Part shown: positions 7,918 through 15,131 of the stretch, in pieces
How positions within the stretch are numbered: position 1 is the first letter of the stretch
How the letters are laid out: the number at the start of each line of letters is the position of its first letter
Source: Desulfuromonadales bacterium
GTDB taxonomy: Bacteria > Desulfobacterota > Desulfuromonadia > Desulfuromonadales > BM103
Assembly: GCA_030145195.1 (NCBI GenBank)
Contig: JAQYVY010000005.1
Span: 1 to 64,000 of the forward strand
Direction of reading: 5' to 3'
DNA length: 64,000 nt
Position numbers and translations under genes: made by a program
The notes under the pieces: generated by a model
Database searches by the model: none
Told to the model about the DNA's origin: nothing
What the model saw: the letters and a program-made list of their open reading frames with translations, nothing else

Positions 7918-8121
7918 ATGGCGATAAAGGTTAATGTTGAGCTGAAAGACGGCGCTGTCTGCATGATGGCCAAGAAATCTTTTAACATTTTTCTAGCGCT
8001 AGACAGAGTCTCTACTTTCAAGCGGGCCAATGGTTGGGTTGTTGTTGGGAAAGATCAACTGAGAGACTTAGAAAAAAACAATAATTATCCTCTCTTTGCC
8101 GATCGCAGGACTGTGTCATAA
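7918..8121 (+). CDS. Small protein resembling the GSU3473 family
   Basis: A 67-residue protein with the pattern KDG near the N-terminus, a central hydrophobic stretch, then TFKRANGWVVVGKDQLRD. This resembles small proteins of Geobacter relatives (GSU3473 family), whose function is unknown; the match is from memory and not strong. ATG 7918 has GGAG at 8-base spacing. It stands alone between the ferredoxin terminator and the transposase unit. Confidence 0.6.
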   Translation: MAIKVNVELKDGAVCMMAKKSFNIFLALDRVSTFKRANGWVVVGKDQLRDLEKNNNYPLFADRRTVS

Positions 8122-8135
8122 ACTAAACACCTAGT

Positions 8136-9181
8136 GGGGGACGTTGTTGAAATATTGACAAAAACCAGCCTCTCTCCTATTATCCACAAATGCCACGCCA
8201 TGCACGTATAGATATCCCCGGCCTTTTGCAGCACGTCATCGTCAGAGGAATCGAACGCAGTAACATCTTTCTGGATGATGATGACCGCGAAGATTTCGTT
8301 GCCCGTATGGGCCGTTTGTTAGATGAAACACGCACTGTCTGCTACGCCTGGGCATTGCTCGATAATCACTTTCACCTTCTCTTGATGCCGACCGAACAAT
8401 CTCTTGCGCGTTTTATGCGCAGACTGCTGACAGGTTATGCTGTCTACTTTAATCGGCGTCACCTTCGCTCCGGCCATCTTTTCCAAAACCGCTATAAATC
8501 AATTGTTTGTGACCGCGACGCCTATCTGCTGGAGTTGATTCGTTATATTCACCTCAATCCACTACGCGCTAATGTGGTCAGTTCTCTGAATCTGCTGGCG
8601 GATTTTCGTTGGAGCGGACATCGCCAGTTGCTTGGTCGTGGTACCGACCAGTTGATTGTTGCGGATGATGTTTGGTCGATGTTTTCCCGCCGTAAGAAAA
8701 TCGCCATAGAATCATATCTGCAATTTCTTGCTGATGGTCTCAATGGTAATCTCTCAAAAATTTCGAGTGGAGGACGCCGTGCCAGCCAAGCGTTTGATTC
8801 ATCACTCACCGATCAGGACCTTTATGATGACCGCATTCTTGGCGGTGGCGGCTTTGTTGAGCGAGTCTTGGCAGCTGCTGAGTTGATAGAGTCTCATGTC
8901 TCACTTGAGAGCATTATGGAAAGAGTTGCCAACTATTTTGGTGTTGATATTGAAGAGCTGCACTGTCCAAGCAAAGTCAGGTTGATTGCAAACGCAAAGG
9001 CTGTTATCTGTTACTTGTCGACACGGCGCTTCCGAATCCCTGGTGGTGAGGTTGCGGCTAGACTTGGCTATACGCGGTCAGCGGTGAGTCATGCTTCAGA
9101 TCGAGGGAAGATTCTTTTTGATGGGGATGATGTGTTGCGGGACTTACTGGGGTGAATGTCAAAATATCAACAACGTCCCCT
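8136..9181 (+). mobile_element. REP-associated Y1 transposase unit with terminal inverted repeats
   Basis: The unit has GGGGACGTTGTTGA at 8137-8150 and its exact reverse complement at 9167-9180. Similarity extends inward over a further ten or so bases (AATATTGACA versus TATTTTGACA). The repeats bracket a single Y1/RAYT-type transposase gene. Y1 transposases use hairpin ends instead of classical inverted termini, so these ends may be part of a REP-like structure. No target duplication was identified. Confidence 0.65.
8190..9155 (+). CDS. REP-associated tyrosine (Y1/HUH) transposase with C-terminal helix-turn-helix
   Basis: A 321-residue transposase of the TnpA_REP/RAYT type. It begins MPRHARIDIPG, has the HUH motif in DNHFHLLLMP (about residue 65), and the region RYIHLNPLRANVV typical of these enzymes around the catalytic part. 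These single-strand endonucleases act on REP-like hairpins. Residues 250-320 form an extra domain ending in GYTRSAVSHASDRGK, similar to the DnaA C-terminal DNA-binding helix-turn-helix seen in larger family members. The ribosome-binding site is poor. Its reading frame is intact. GGGGAC palindromes at 751 and 40295 may be substrates, which is inference. Confidence 0.85.
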   Translation: MPRHARIDIPGLLQHVIVRGIERSNIFLDDDDREDFVARMGRLLDETRTVCYAWALLDNHFHLLLMPTEQSLARFMRRLLTGYAVYFNRRHLRSGHLFQNRYKSIVCDRDAYLLELIRYIHLNPLRANVVSSLNLLADFRWSGHRQLLGRGTDQLIVADDVWSMFSRRKKIAIESYLQFLADGLNGNLSKISSGGRRASQAFDSSLTDQDLYDDRILGGGGFVERVLAAAELIESHVSLESIMERVANYFGVDIEELHCPSKVRLIANAKAVICYLSTRRFRIPGGEVAARLGYTRSAVSHASDRGKILFDGDDVLRDLLG

Positions 9182-9238
9182 TTCCTGGGACTATAATGTT
9201 TTCGTCCATTATCAATATTTTATTCAGAGTGCCTTCAA

Positions 9239-9481
9239 ATGGTTGAAGATCCAACTACTTTAATAGCTGGCGTGGTTATGATAATCACCCATGTCAGGAT
9301 GGCGATCATGGCAAGGGATGATTCCCGAGCAAAAGGCTTTGATGCACTTATGTTTTTGTGTTGTCCACCTTTCGCCGTCTTGTATTATATTCGGATACCC
9401 AGAAGAAAGAGAAAGAGGATTGATTACCTGCTCTGGATATTTTTAGTGTCTACGACTGTTGTTATCTACAGGGTCTCCTAG
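9239..9481 (+). CDS. Possible small membrane protein, unknown
   Basis: An 80-residue open frame with two hydrophobic stretches (about residues 6-24 and 60-78) separated by a basic RIPRRKRKR loop, consistent with a two-helix membrane protein. No family is recognised and no clear ribosome-binding site is present. It lies between the transposase unit and the nif genes. Coding status is uncertain. Confidence 0.4.
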   Translation: MVEDPTTLIAGVVMIITHVRMAIMARDDSRAKGFDALMFLCCPPFAVLYYIRIPRRKRKRIDYLLWIFLVSTTVVIYRVS

Positions 9482-9566
9482 AAGACACGCTCCTGACACA
9501 CAGTAAAACCACTGATTTACAGTTCTATCACCCGTTTCGAGACACCCAACCCCCTGCATGCGACAA

Positions 9567-10574
9567 CTAATCGTCTGCAAAACAGAGCGCATAATCACTG
9601 CACTTCCCACAATTCGGTGATTTGCACATCACCCCGCCATTGAGTTCACAAACCTGCTTGTAGAGATAACGCTTCCAGCGCATATTTTGATGGTTGGCTT
9701 CTGCCAGCGAGGGAAGATGGCGGCGGATGGCGGCGCTCAGTTCTGGCCGTTCAAACAGCCCCATGGCGACCCAGAGATGGCCGGGGTGGGCGGCGCGGGT
9801 GGCGAGGATATGCGCCAGTCGTACGGACTTGTGGTGGTTCTTGTTGCCTGATTCAACCGGGACATGTGAGAGCAGAATCGCCAGCACCTCGTGGCTGGGT
9901 TCGGGGGGAAGTTCTTCATTCGACTGCGCGTATTGAGTGAGAAATGCGCGATCGAGACCTGGGAAGTAGGCCATCATAAGGTAACTCAGATTGCCATCAT
10001 CCAGCCCGAGAGCGGCAGCCGTATCGTAGGGTTCTTTTGCGGCAACTGCAATCAGGCAGGCAAACAGATGGCGATCTTCCTCTGTGACGTGATCGGGTTT
10101 CACTGTGCCTATAAGCTCGGCATAGATAGAATCTTTTGCCGTCACGCGCGGTCCGTGTTCGGAGGCTTGCGGTAGACTCGCCTGAACCGGAGAGTTGCCG
10201 TTGCGGGCACTTTTGACGGCGGCCTGAAGCGCTTGCGCAGCCAGTTGCGCACAGTAGTCGCGTTCAGCAGGAAGTCCCTGCAAGGCAACATCGAGACGTT
10301 TCGCGTCAATGCTCTGCATATCATCAAGCGTACGACCAACCGTCAGTTCCGCGGCCACGGCGCAGGCAGCCATGGAATAACCACAGCCGAAGACCTGGTA
10401 GCGGACGTCGGACACCCGGCCACCTTCAACCTTGAGGGTGAAGCGTACCGCTAGACGACTGCCGAGCTCTTTTGAGTCCAGACCGACTTCTCCGGTGCCG
10501 TCGGCATCCGCTAAGCTGCCGGCACGGCGTGTGTCTGTCGCCCATTGGCGTATGGTGTCTGAGTAGCCGTTCAT
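9567..10574 (-). CDS. Fusion of NifU/IscU-like scaffold domain and NifQ
   Basis: A 335-residue protein in two parts. Residues about 28-130 resemble the NifU/IscU scaffold: VFGCGYSMAACAVAAELT, the LQGLPAERDYC segment and the AAQALQAAV helix. The second and third scaffold cysteines are kept, but the usual first one (DACGD region) is replaced by DSKELGSR. Residues about 165-333 are a NifQ domain ending in CKSPNCGKCSDYALC, the Cx4Cx2Cx5C motif that binds a Mo-Fe-S cluster. NifQ supplies molybdenum for FeMo-cofactor assembly on NifEN. The gene follows nifE and nifN on the same strand after an 85-base spacer containing a GC-rich repeat. The ribosome-binding site is weak. Confidence 0.85.
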   Translation of the reverse strand: MNGYSDTIRQWATDTRRAGSLADADGTGEVGLDSKELGSRLAVRFTLKVEGGRVSDVRYQVFGCGYSMAACAVAAELTVGRTLDDMQSIDAKRLDVALQGLPAERDYCAQLAAQALQAAVKSARNGNSPVQASLPQASEHGPRVTAKDSIYAELIGTVKPDHVTEEDRHLFACLIAVAAKEPYDTAAALGLDDGNLSYLMMAYFPGLDRAFLTQYAQSNEELPPEPSHEVLAILLSHVPVESGNKNHHKSVRLAHILATRAAHPGHLWVAMGLFERPELSAAIRRHLPSLAEANHQNMRWKRYLYKQVCELNGGVMCKSPNCGKCSDYALCFADD

Positions 10575-10620
10575 GGATTTATACTCGGTTTCCCTTGATG
10601 ATAACTTAAAAGATGGATTG

Positions 10621-10712
10621 GAACGCGGTACGCGGAACGAGGAACGAGGAACGCGAAAGTCAGAAACAATGGTTTTCTGGTGTCCGCGTCCCTCGTCCCG
10701 CGTCCCTCATTA
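10621..10712. repeat. GC-rich imperfect inverted repeat (GGAACGAGGAACGCG type)
   Basis: Arm 10621-10656 has tandem copies of GGAACGAG/GAACGCG; arm 10682-10712 has CCGCGTCCCTCGTCCCGCG in the opposite sense. Such GAACGAGGAACGCGG repeats are dispersed in related genomes. The second arm lies within the 3' end of nifN and encodes its last residues (DAGRGTRTP). Confidence 0.7.
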
Positions 10713-11979
10713 CAGTCGCTGCATTCGCACTTTCAAACAAAAAATACGCTCCCCCCTCATACAACAGATCATTCTTCAACGGATTCCCGACCTGCTCCCA
10801 GTTGGGAAAGCCGCGCAGCACCAGCCCTTTGTGCAGTCGATGCGCCAGCGCCTCGCAGTGACAGTTGCTGACGATCACGTCATAGTTATCTGCAAGCTGT
10901 TCTGCGTCTTCCAGATCGCCGACCAGTACCTGATCGGCTTTGATTTTCTCTAACTGTGGTGAATCAACGGTAGATATTGCGACCGTCACCTTGCCCCCGG
11001 CGTCATAGAGGGCCTGACAGAGACCGGCGAGCTGATCGGGCTCGGCAGCCACCAGAAAACGGCTTTGGCCGAGAGAGAAATGACTGTCAAGCATGGCGTC
11101 CTGCAAACGCTGGCGCCAACGAGCAACAGTCAGGGGCGGGCCACTGAAACCGGTTTCCGTCAGAAGTAGTTCGGCCAGAGCATCGGTCGCTTCAAGTCCC
11201 TGCAGGTGCGAAAAGTGCTGGTGGCGCATCTCGGGGTTTTTCTTTTGTAGTGCGGTGGCACAGCTTTGCATCGAATCGCCAACGCTGATGACTAGGCCTG
11301 CATCAGCAAAGGTCCGGATCTCTTCGACCGTAATGCCGCCGCTGGATAGCGCCGCCTGCTTTTCTCCGAGATGGCCGTCAAGGGAGGTCGAAAGATCAGG
11401 GAGTGCCAGCACGTTGAAACCGAAGCCTTCGATAAATTCCTTGATCTTTTCCACTTCGATCGGCGTCAAGCTGACATGCGGCAGCAACACCAGCTTGTTA
11501 TCGTCGATGCTCTCAGCTGGTTCTGTCAGCTGTTCGATCAAGGCCGTGCAGGTCAGCGCCCAACCGCTCTCGAAGCCGCCCTCGTAGTCGGGTGTGTTGA
11601 CGTAGACCAGAGGATATTCGATTTGTGCCGCGACCCCGCGGACGTCATCACCCTTGGTTTCCGGCAGGCCGGTGGTGTGCAGGCCGATCAAACTTGGGGC
11701 CACCTTTTTGGTGATGTTCTTGACCGACTCAACAATGCTGTAATCGCCACCGTCGAGCACGGCGATGGCATCGGTGACCGCGCTGGTCTGGATGGCGATT
11801 GGCTCACAGAAGTGGCGGGTGAAAAAGACCTTGGTGAAGCTGGTACAGCCCTGGCCGCCGTGCATCAGCGGCATACAGCCGTCGACTCCCAGAAAGGCCA
11901 GCGTGGCCCCCATCGGCTGACTGAGTTTGAAAGGGTTGACCTGTAGCGGCTTGCTTCTTTTGTGCATCACTTTTCCCAT
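10660..11979 (-). CDS. nifN: FeMo-cofactor biosynthesis protein NifN
   Basis: A 439-residue nitrogenase-like subunit. Early motifs LGVDGCMPLMHGGQGCTSF and HFCEP, followed by NTPDYEGGFESGWA, match NifN, which pairs with NifE as the scaffold on which FeMo-co is finished. The length fits the family. The start ATG 11979 overlaps the nifE end by 13 bases and has GGAGG at 5-base spacing, so nifE and nifN are coupled. The C-terminal residues (GRGTRTPENHCF) come from a dispersed GC-rich repeat and look like an extension replacing the original terminus. Confidence 0.9.
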   Translation of the reverse strand: MGKVMHKRSKPLQVNPFKLSQPMGATLAFLGVDGCMPLMHGGQGCTSFTKVFFTRHFCEPIAIQTSAVTDAIAVLDGGDYSIVESVKNITKKVAPSLIGLHTTGLPETKGDDVRGVAAQIEYPLVYVNTPDYEGGFESGWALTCTALIEQLTEPAESIDDNKLVLLPHVSLTPIEVEKIKEFIEGFGFNVLALPDLSTSLDGHLGEKQAALSSGGITVEEIRTFADAGLVISVGDSMQSCATALQKKNPEMRHQHFSHLQGLEATDALAELLLTETGFSGPPLTVARWRQRLQDAMLDSHFSLGQSRFLVAAEPDQLAGLCQALYDAGGKVTVAISTVDSPQLEKIKADQVLVGDLEDAEQLADNYDVIVSNCHCEALAHRLHKGLVLRGFPNWEQVGNPLKNDLLYEGGAYFLFESANAATVMRDAGRGTRTPENHCF

Positions 11980-13319
11980 GGAGCCCTCCGCGCGACGTTT
12001 TTAAACACCGGGTTCTGCAAGGCGTTTTTTAGATCTTCGGCCAGGTTGAGCAGTCCAGCGTAGCCGCCGTAACTCTTCTTCTTCTCCTGATTGACGTCGG
12101 CGAAGGCAATGCCCTTTTTGATCGCGGTGTAGAGGCTGCGACCGCCAGCCAGCAGCAGGTCAGCGCCAGTCTCGTCAATTATCTTCGCTTGCTCGACGCC
12201 AGGGTTCATCATCAGCACGCCCTTGTCGCCGAGCGTCTCTCTGGCTTTTGCCCGGTCATCTTCGGTAGCTTTTTTGACTGCGGTTCCGACCACCTCGATG
12301 CCGAGGTCCTGCAAGGCCGCGGCGATCGACCAGGTCTTGTTACCGCCAGTGTTGAGCACGGCTTTCTTGCTTTTGAAGAACGCCTGATACGGTTTCAGCT
12401 TTTCACTCAGCTTCGCCTCTTCTCTGGTAATCAGCGCTCTGGTGCGTTCGATCAACCCGGCATCACCCAAAGCCTCGGCGATGGCGAGCAGACCCTTGCT
12501 GGTATCGCGTTTGCCATAGAAAGAAAGGGCGATCGATGGGATGCCGTAGCGCTCTTCCAGCTTGCGGGTTAGTGAGACCAGCGACTTGGCACAGACCAGG
12601 ACGTTGAGTCTGGCCCGGTGGGCGGTACGGATTTGGGCGACTCGACCATCGCCGCTCAGTGTTGCGAGGACGCGAATACCGAGTTCTTCCAGTAGTGGAG
12701 TGTACTGCCACATATCGCCGGTGACGTTGTATTCACCGATCAGGTTGATATCGAAAGCGGTTGTTGTCTCGGGCTCTTTGGTGCCGATCAGGTGGGCTAG
12801 GGCGGCTTCTCCTCCCAGACGGCTGCCGAGGTTCTTGCTGCCGACAAATCCGGGGGCGTGCACCGGCACCATCGGCACACCATGGCGCTCGGCCGCCTGG
12901 TTGCAGAGCAGGTCAAGGTCGTCACCGATCATAGCGGTGACGCAGGTGGCGTAAACGAAGATTGCCTCAGGAGCGTAATGCGCCATGATGTAATCGATTG
13001 ATGCAGCGACTTTCTCTTCACCGCTGAAGACCACGTCGTTGATGTTGATGTCGGTGGTGAAACCCATTTGGGTGAGGTCGCGTCCCGCAAAACTGGTGCC
13101 GGTGGCGCGGGTCTCCCATGAGGAACCGAGGCAGGTCATCGGACCGTGCACCAGGTGGGCGGCATCGGCATAAGGGAAGAGGGATATCTGGGCGCCTTCG
13201 AAAGCGCAACCGCCCGTAGTCGCACCGGGGGTCGGTGCGTTGCAGGCAACTTTGCGGGTCTGATTATGGGCGCAGGAGCTTTCGTCGAGCAGTTCTTTGA
13301 TTTTTGGTTTATTGGCCAT
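11967..13319 (-). CDS. nifE: FeMo-cofactor biosynthesis protein NifE
   Basis: A 450-residue nitrogenase MoFe-like protein. The conserved cysteines are in ESSCAHN, TTGGCAFEGAQ, GPMTCLGSSWE and YATCVTAMIGDDLD; MVPVHAPGFVGSKN and FDINLIGEYNVTGD are typical NifE segments. With NifN it forms the heterotetramer that converts NifB-co to FeMo-co using molybdenum and homocitrate. The C-terminal region (YGGYAGLLNLAEDL) is complete. ATG 13319 is preceded by GGGAG. It is first in the minus-strand operon and has a sigma-54-type promoter at 13444-13459. No nifHDK is in the window. Confidence 0.95.
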   Translation of the reverse strand: MANKPKIKELLDESSCAHNQTRKVACNAPTPGATTGGCAFEGAQISLFPYADAAHLVHGPMTCLGSSWETRATGTSFAGRDLTQMGFTTDININDVVFSGEEKVAASIDYIMAHYAPEAIFVYATCVTAMIGDDLDLLCNQAAERHGVPMVPVHAPGFVGSKNLGSRLGGEAALAHLIGTKEPETTTAFDINLIGEYNVTGDMWQYTPLLEELGIRVLATLSGDGRVAQIRTAHRARLNVLVCAKSLVSLTRKLEERYGIPSIALSFYGKRDTSKGLLAIAEALGDAGLIERTRALITREEAKLSEKLKPYQAFFKSKKAVLNTGGNKTWSIAAALQDLGIEVVGTAVKKATEDDRAKARETLGDKGVLMMNPGVEQAKIIDETGADLLLAGGRSLYTAIKKGIAFADVNQEKKKSYGGYAGLLNLAEDLKNALQNPVFKNVARRAPWEK

Positions 13320-13443
13320 GTTGGGCTGACTCCCTGAAAGATTTACTTCAGTTAGAAATCAGTCCCGTCACATCTTTGAGAGGGAAACCGGCTTTTCCGG
13401 CGGCGTTGGCGGGAAAGGAGGGTGATCTGCTGCTCTTGGTAAA

Positions 13444-13459
13444 AGCAAGAGTCCTGCCA
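13444..13459 (-). promoter_or_regulatory. Sigma-54-type promoter for nifE-nifN
   Basis: Read on the minus strand, TGGCAGGACTCTTGC has GG and GC separated by 10 bases as in the TGGCAC-N5-TTGC consensus. Transcription would begin near 13433, about 115 bases before the nifE ATG. Nitrogen-fixation genes are commonly sigma-54 dependent. Confidence 0.7.
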
Positions 13460-13472
13460 TGATGGAGAATGA

Positions 13473-13494
13473 CCACAAAATGGGCATTTTGTGG
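13473..13494. promoter_or_regulatory. 22-bp palindrome upstream of the nifE promoter
   Basis: CCACAAAATG-GG-CATTTTGTGG has exact 10-bp arms. It lies about 14 bases upstream of the nifE -24 element and about 180 bases upstream of the nifV -24 element, so it could be a shared activator site or a structural element. No known binding protein is matched. Confidence 0.4.
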
Positions 13495-13671
13495 CAGTCA
13501 CGCCCTCTCTTATCTCAACATCAACGGGCAAAAACCGGGCAGTCTGCTCTTTTATTGTGCATATAGTCTCTATGAAGGAACTGGCTCCGCAGGTGTCTGT
13601 TACCGTTTTTCTAAGCGAGGAGCCCCTTAAATGCTGGGGCATCTGCTTAAAAGCTGGGACTGCCCCTTAGC

Positions 13672-13687
13672 GGGCACACCCTTTGCT
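13672..13687 (+). promoter_or_regulatory. Sigma-54-type promoter upstream of the nifV leader
   Basis: GGGCACACCCTTTGCT has GG at 13673-13674 and GC at 13685-13686 with 10 bases between, matching the -24/-12 rule. The predicted start is near 13698, about 12 bases before the first leader hairpin. A TATAAT at 13687-13692 overlaps it but has no acceptable -35 element. Confidence 0.6.
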
Positions 13688-13697
13688 ATAATACGAG

Positions 13698-13775
13698 ATA
13701 CAGCAATTTCCGGCAAAGTCGCCGGACTCCGGCAATGAAGCCCAAATCCATAAAAATGGTTTTGGGCTTTTTTTA
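13698..13775 (+). ncRNA. Candidate ANTAR-controlled antiterminator leader of nifV
   Basis: Hairpin P1 is CCGGC (13710-13714), loop AAAGTC, GCCGG (13721-13725). Hairpin P2 is GGC (13731-13733), loop AATGAA, GCC (13740-13742). Both loops are six bases with A at position 1 and G at position 4, the signature of RNAs bound by ANTAR-domain antiterminators. The 3' strand of P2 is part of the 5' arm of the terminator at 13738-13769, so the two structures exclude each other. In Geobacter, nif expression is known to use an RNA-binding antiterminator (GnfR). P2 has only three clear base pairs, which is a weakness. Confidence 0.65.
13738..13775 (+). terminator. Intrinsic terminator in the nifV leader
   Basis: A 14-bp stem with one mismatch (5' arm 13738-13751, 3' arm 13756-13769; outer part AAGCCCAAA/TTTGGGCTT), a 4-base AAAA loop, followed by a T-rich run. 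It lies about 215 bases upstream of the nifV ATG and immediately downstream of the hexaloop hairpins, so it can act as the regulated attenuator. Confidence 0.8.
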
Positions 13776-13825
13776 TTTAGGGGACTGTCCTGAAAAAAAC
13801 GGTTCTATAACCTTAAAAAGATCGA

Positions 13826-13942
13826 GTTAGCCACTAAGACACGAAAAGCTCATTTAACAGAGTAAAAGCGATCATTCTGAGTTCGCAATTTAGATGCTTA
13901 CGGAAACACACAAAGTGCTTACTCCGTGACTTAATGGCTAAC
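13826..13942. repeat. Inverted repeat of the GCCACTAAGACACG type
   Basis: Arm 13826-13843 (GTTAGCCACTAAGACACG) and arm 13925-13942 (CGTGACTTAATGGCTAAC) pair at 16 of 18 positions around an 81-base spacer and end in a T run. This resembles dispersed repeats found in Deltaproteobacteria. It occupies most of the gap between the leader terminator and nifV. Confidence 0.6.
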
Positions 13943-13989
13943 CTTTTTTTGCGATAGGTTCAAAAAACAAACTTGAAACGAGGTGCACA

Positions 13990-15129
13990 ATGTCTGAATT
14001 CAGCAACACAGAGATTATCATCGACGATACCACCTTGCGCGACGGTGAGCAGACGGCTGGTGTCGTCTTCAGTCTCGATGAGAAGAAACGGATCGCCAGG
14101 ATGCTCGACGAAGTCGGTGTTGGTGAACTGGAGTGCGGGATCCCGGCGATGGGCAAAGAGGAGAAGGCGTCGATCAAGGCGCTGGTTGATATGGATCTGG
14201 ATGCCCGATTGATCACCTGGAACCGGGCGGTGATAGCCGATATCCAGGCCTCCATCGACAGCGGTGTACGTGCGGTCGATATCTCCCTGTCAGTTTCTGA
14301 TATCCATATCGAGCACAAACTGCGCAAGAGCCGTGACTGGGTCAAGGAACAACTCAAGGTGGCGCTCGGTTTTGCCAAAGAGCATGACCTCTATGTCTCC
14401 GTCGGCGGCGAGGATGCCAGCCGCGCCGATCTCGATTTTCTGGTCGAGCTGATGGAGATCGCCAGAGGCTTTGGGGCTGATCGCTTCCGGTTCTGCGACA
14501 CCCTCGGTATTCTTGACCCCTTCACGACTTATGACAAGCTTCGCTATCTGGCCAGCCGGGTCGACCTCGACCTTGAGGTTCATACCCATAATGATCTCGG
14601 TATGGCGACGGCCAATGCGATTGCCGGAGTCCGGGCCGGAGCGAAGTTTGTCAATACGACAGTTAATGGCTTGGGCGAGCGGGCGGGCAATGCTGCACTC
14701 GAAGAAGTTGTCATGGCACTGAAACATGCCTGCGGAATTGCGCTGCCGATCGACACCAGCCGCTTTGTCGAACTGTCGAAACTGGTCGGTAAAGCCAGCT
14801 GTCGACCGGTCCCGGAATGGAAAGCTATCGTTGGCGAGAAAGTCTTCTCCCATGAGTCCGGCCTGCATGCCGACGGCGTCCTCAAGTATCCCGGCAACTA
14901 TGAAGGATACGATCCAGCCGAGGTCGGCCTGACCCGGCACCTGGTGATCGGTAAGCATTCTGGAAGTCATGGTCTGAACGCGCGTCTTGGTCAGATGGGT
15001 CTGAAGCTCGAACGGAGAGAACTCGACAGGTTTCTTGACCAGGTGAGGTGTGTCGCCCAAAACAACAAAAGACCTATCTCTGATCGGGATTTGGTTGAAC
15101 TTTATCATGCTCGGCAGAAGGTGGCGTAA
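13990..15129 (+). CDS. nifV: Homocitrate synthase NifV
   Basis: A 379-residue enzyme of the HMGL-like/isopropylmalate synthase family, condensing acetyl-CoA and 2-oxoglutarate to homocitrate, the organic ligand of FeMo-co. It has DDTTLRDGEQT near the N-terminus (metal and substrate site), HTHNDLGMATANA with the metal-binding histidines, and NGLGERAGNA. There is no regulatory domain of the leucine-biosynthesis enzymes, as expected for NifV. The C-terminal region carries HESGLHADG and GKHSGSHG. ATG 13990 has GAGG upstream. The adjacent nif operon and the leader upstream support the assignment. The GNAT gene starts two bases after the stop. Confidence 0.95.
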   Translation: MSEFSNTEIIIDDTTLRDGEQTAGVVFSLDEKKRIARMLDEVGVGELECGIPAMGKEEKASIKALVDMDLDARLITWNRAVIADIQASIDSGVRAVDISLSVSDIHIEHKLRKSRDWVKEQLKVALGFAKEHDLYVSVGGEDASRADLDFLVELMEIARGFGADRFRFCDTLGILDPFTTYDKLRYLASRVDLDLEVHTHNDLGMATANAIAGVRAGAKFVNTTVNGLGERAGNAALEEVVMALKHACGIALPIDTSRFVELSKLVGKASCRPVPEWKAIVGEKVFSHESGLHADGVLKYPGNYEGYDPAEVGLTRHLVIGKHSGSHGLNARLGQMGLKLERRELDRFLDQVRCVAQNNKRPISDRDLVELYHARQKVA

Positions 15130-15131
15130 CC

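Noticed and set aside
10573-10953. 126-codon plus-strand frame across the nifN end and spacer
   Set aside because: It consists of repeat translation (GTRNEERGTR) and complement of nifN; no evidence for a gene.
13352-13642. 96-codon minus-strand frame upstream of nifE with a CPFCGH motif
   Set aside because: It overlaps the sigma-54 promoter and leader of nifE, has a poor ribosome-binding site and no recognised family. The CxxC looks accidental.
13687-13692. TATAAT read as a sigma-70 promoter for the nifV leader
   Set aside because: No -35 element at 16-18 bases; the -24/-12 match overlaps it and nif context favours sigma-54. It remains possible.
13698-13775. c-di-GMP/cGAMP (GEMM) riboswitch in the nifV leader
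   Set aside because: GEMM riboswitches need conserved sequences absent here; the paired hexaloops fit an ANTAR target better.
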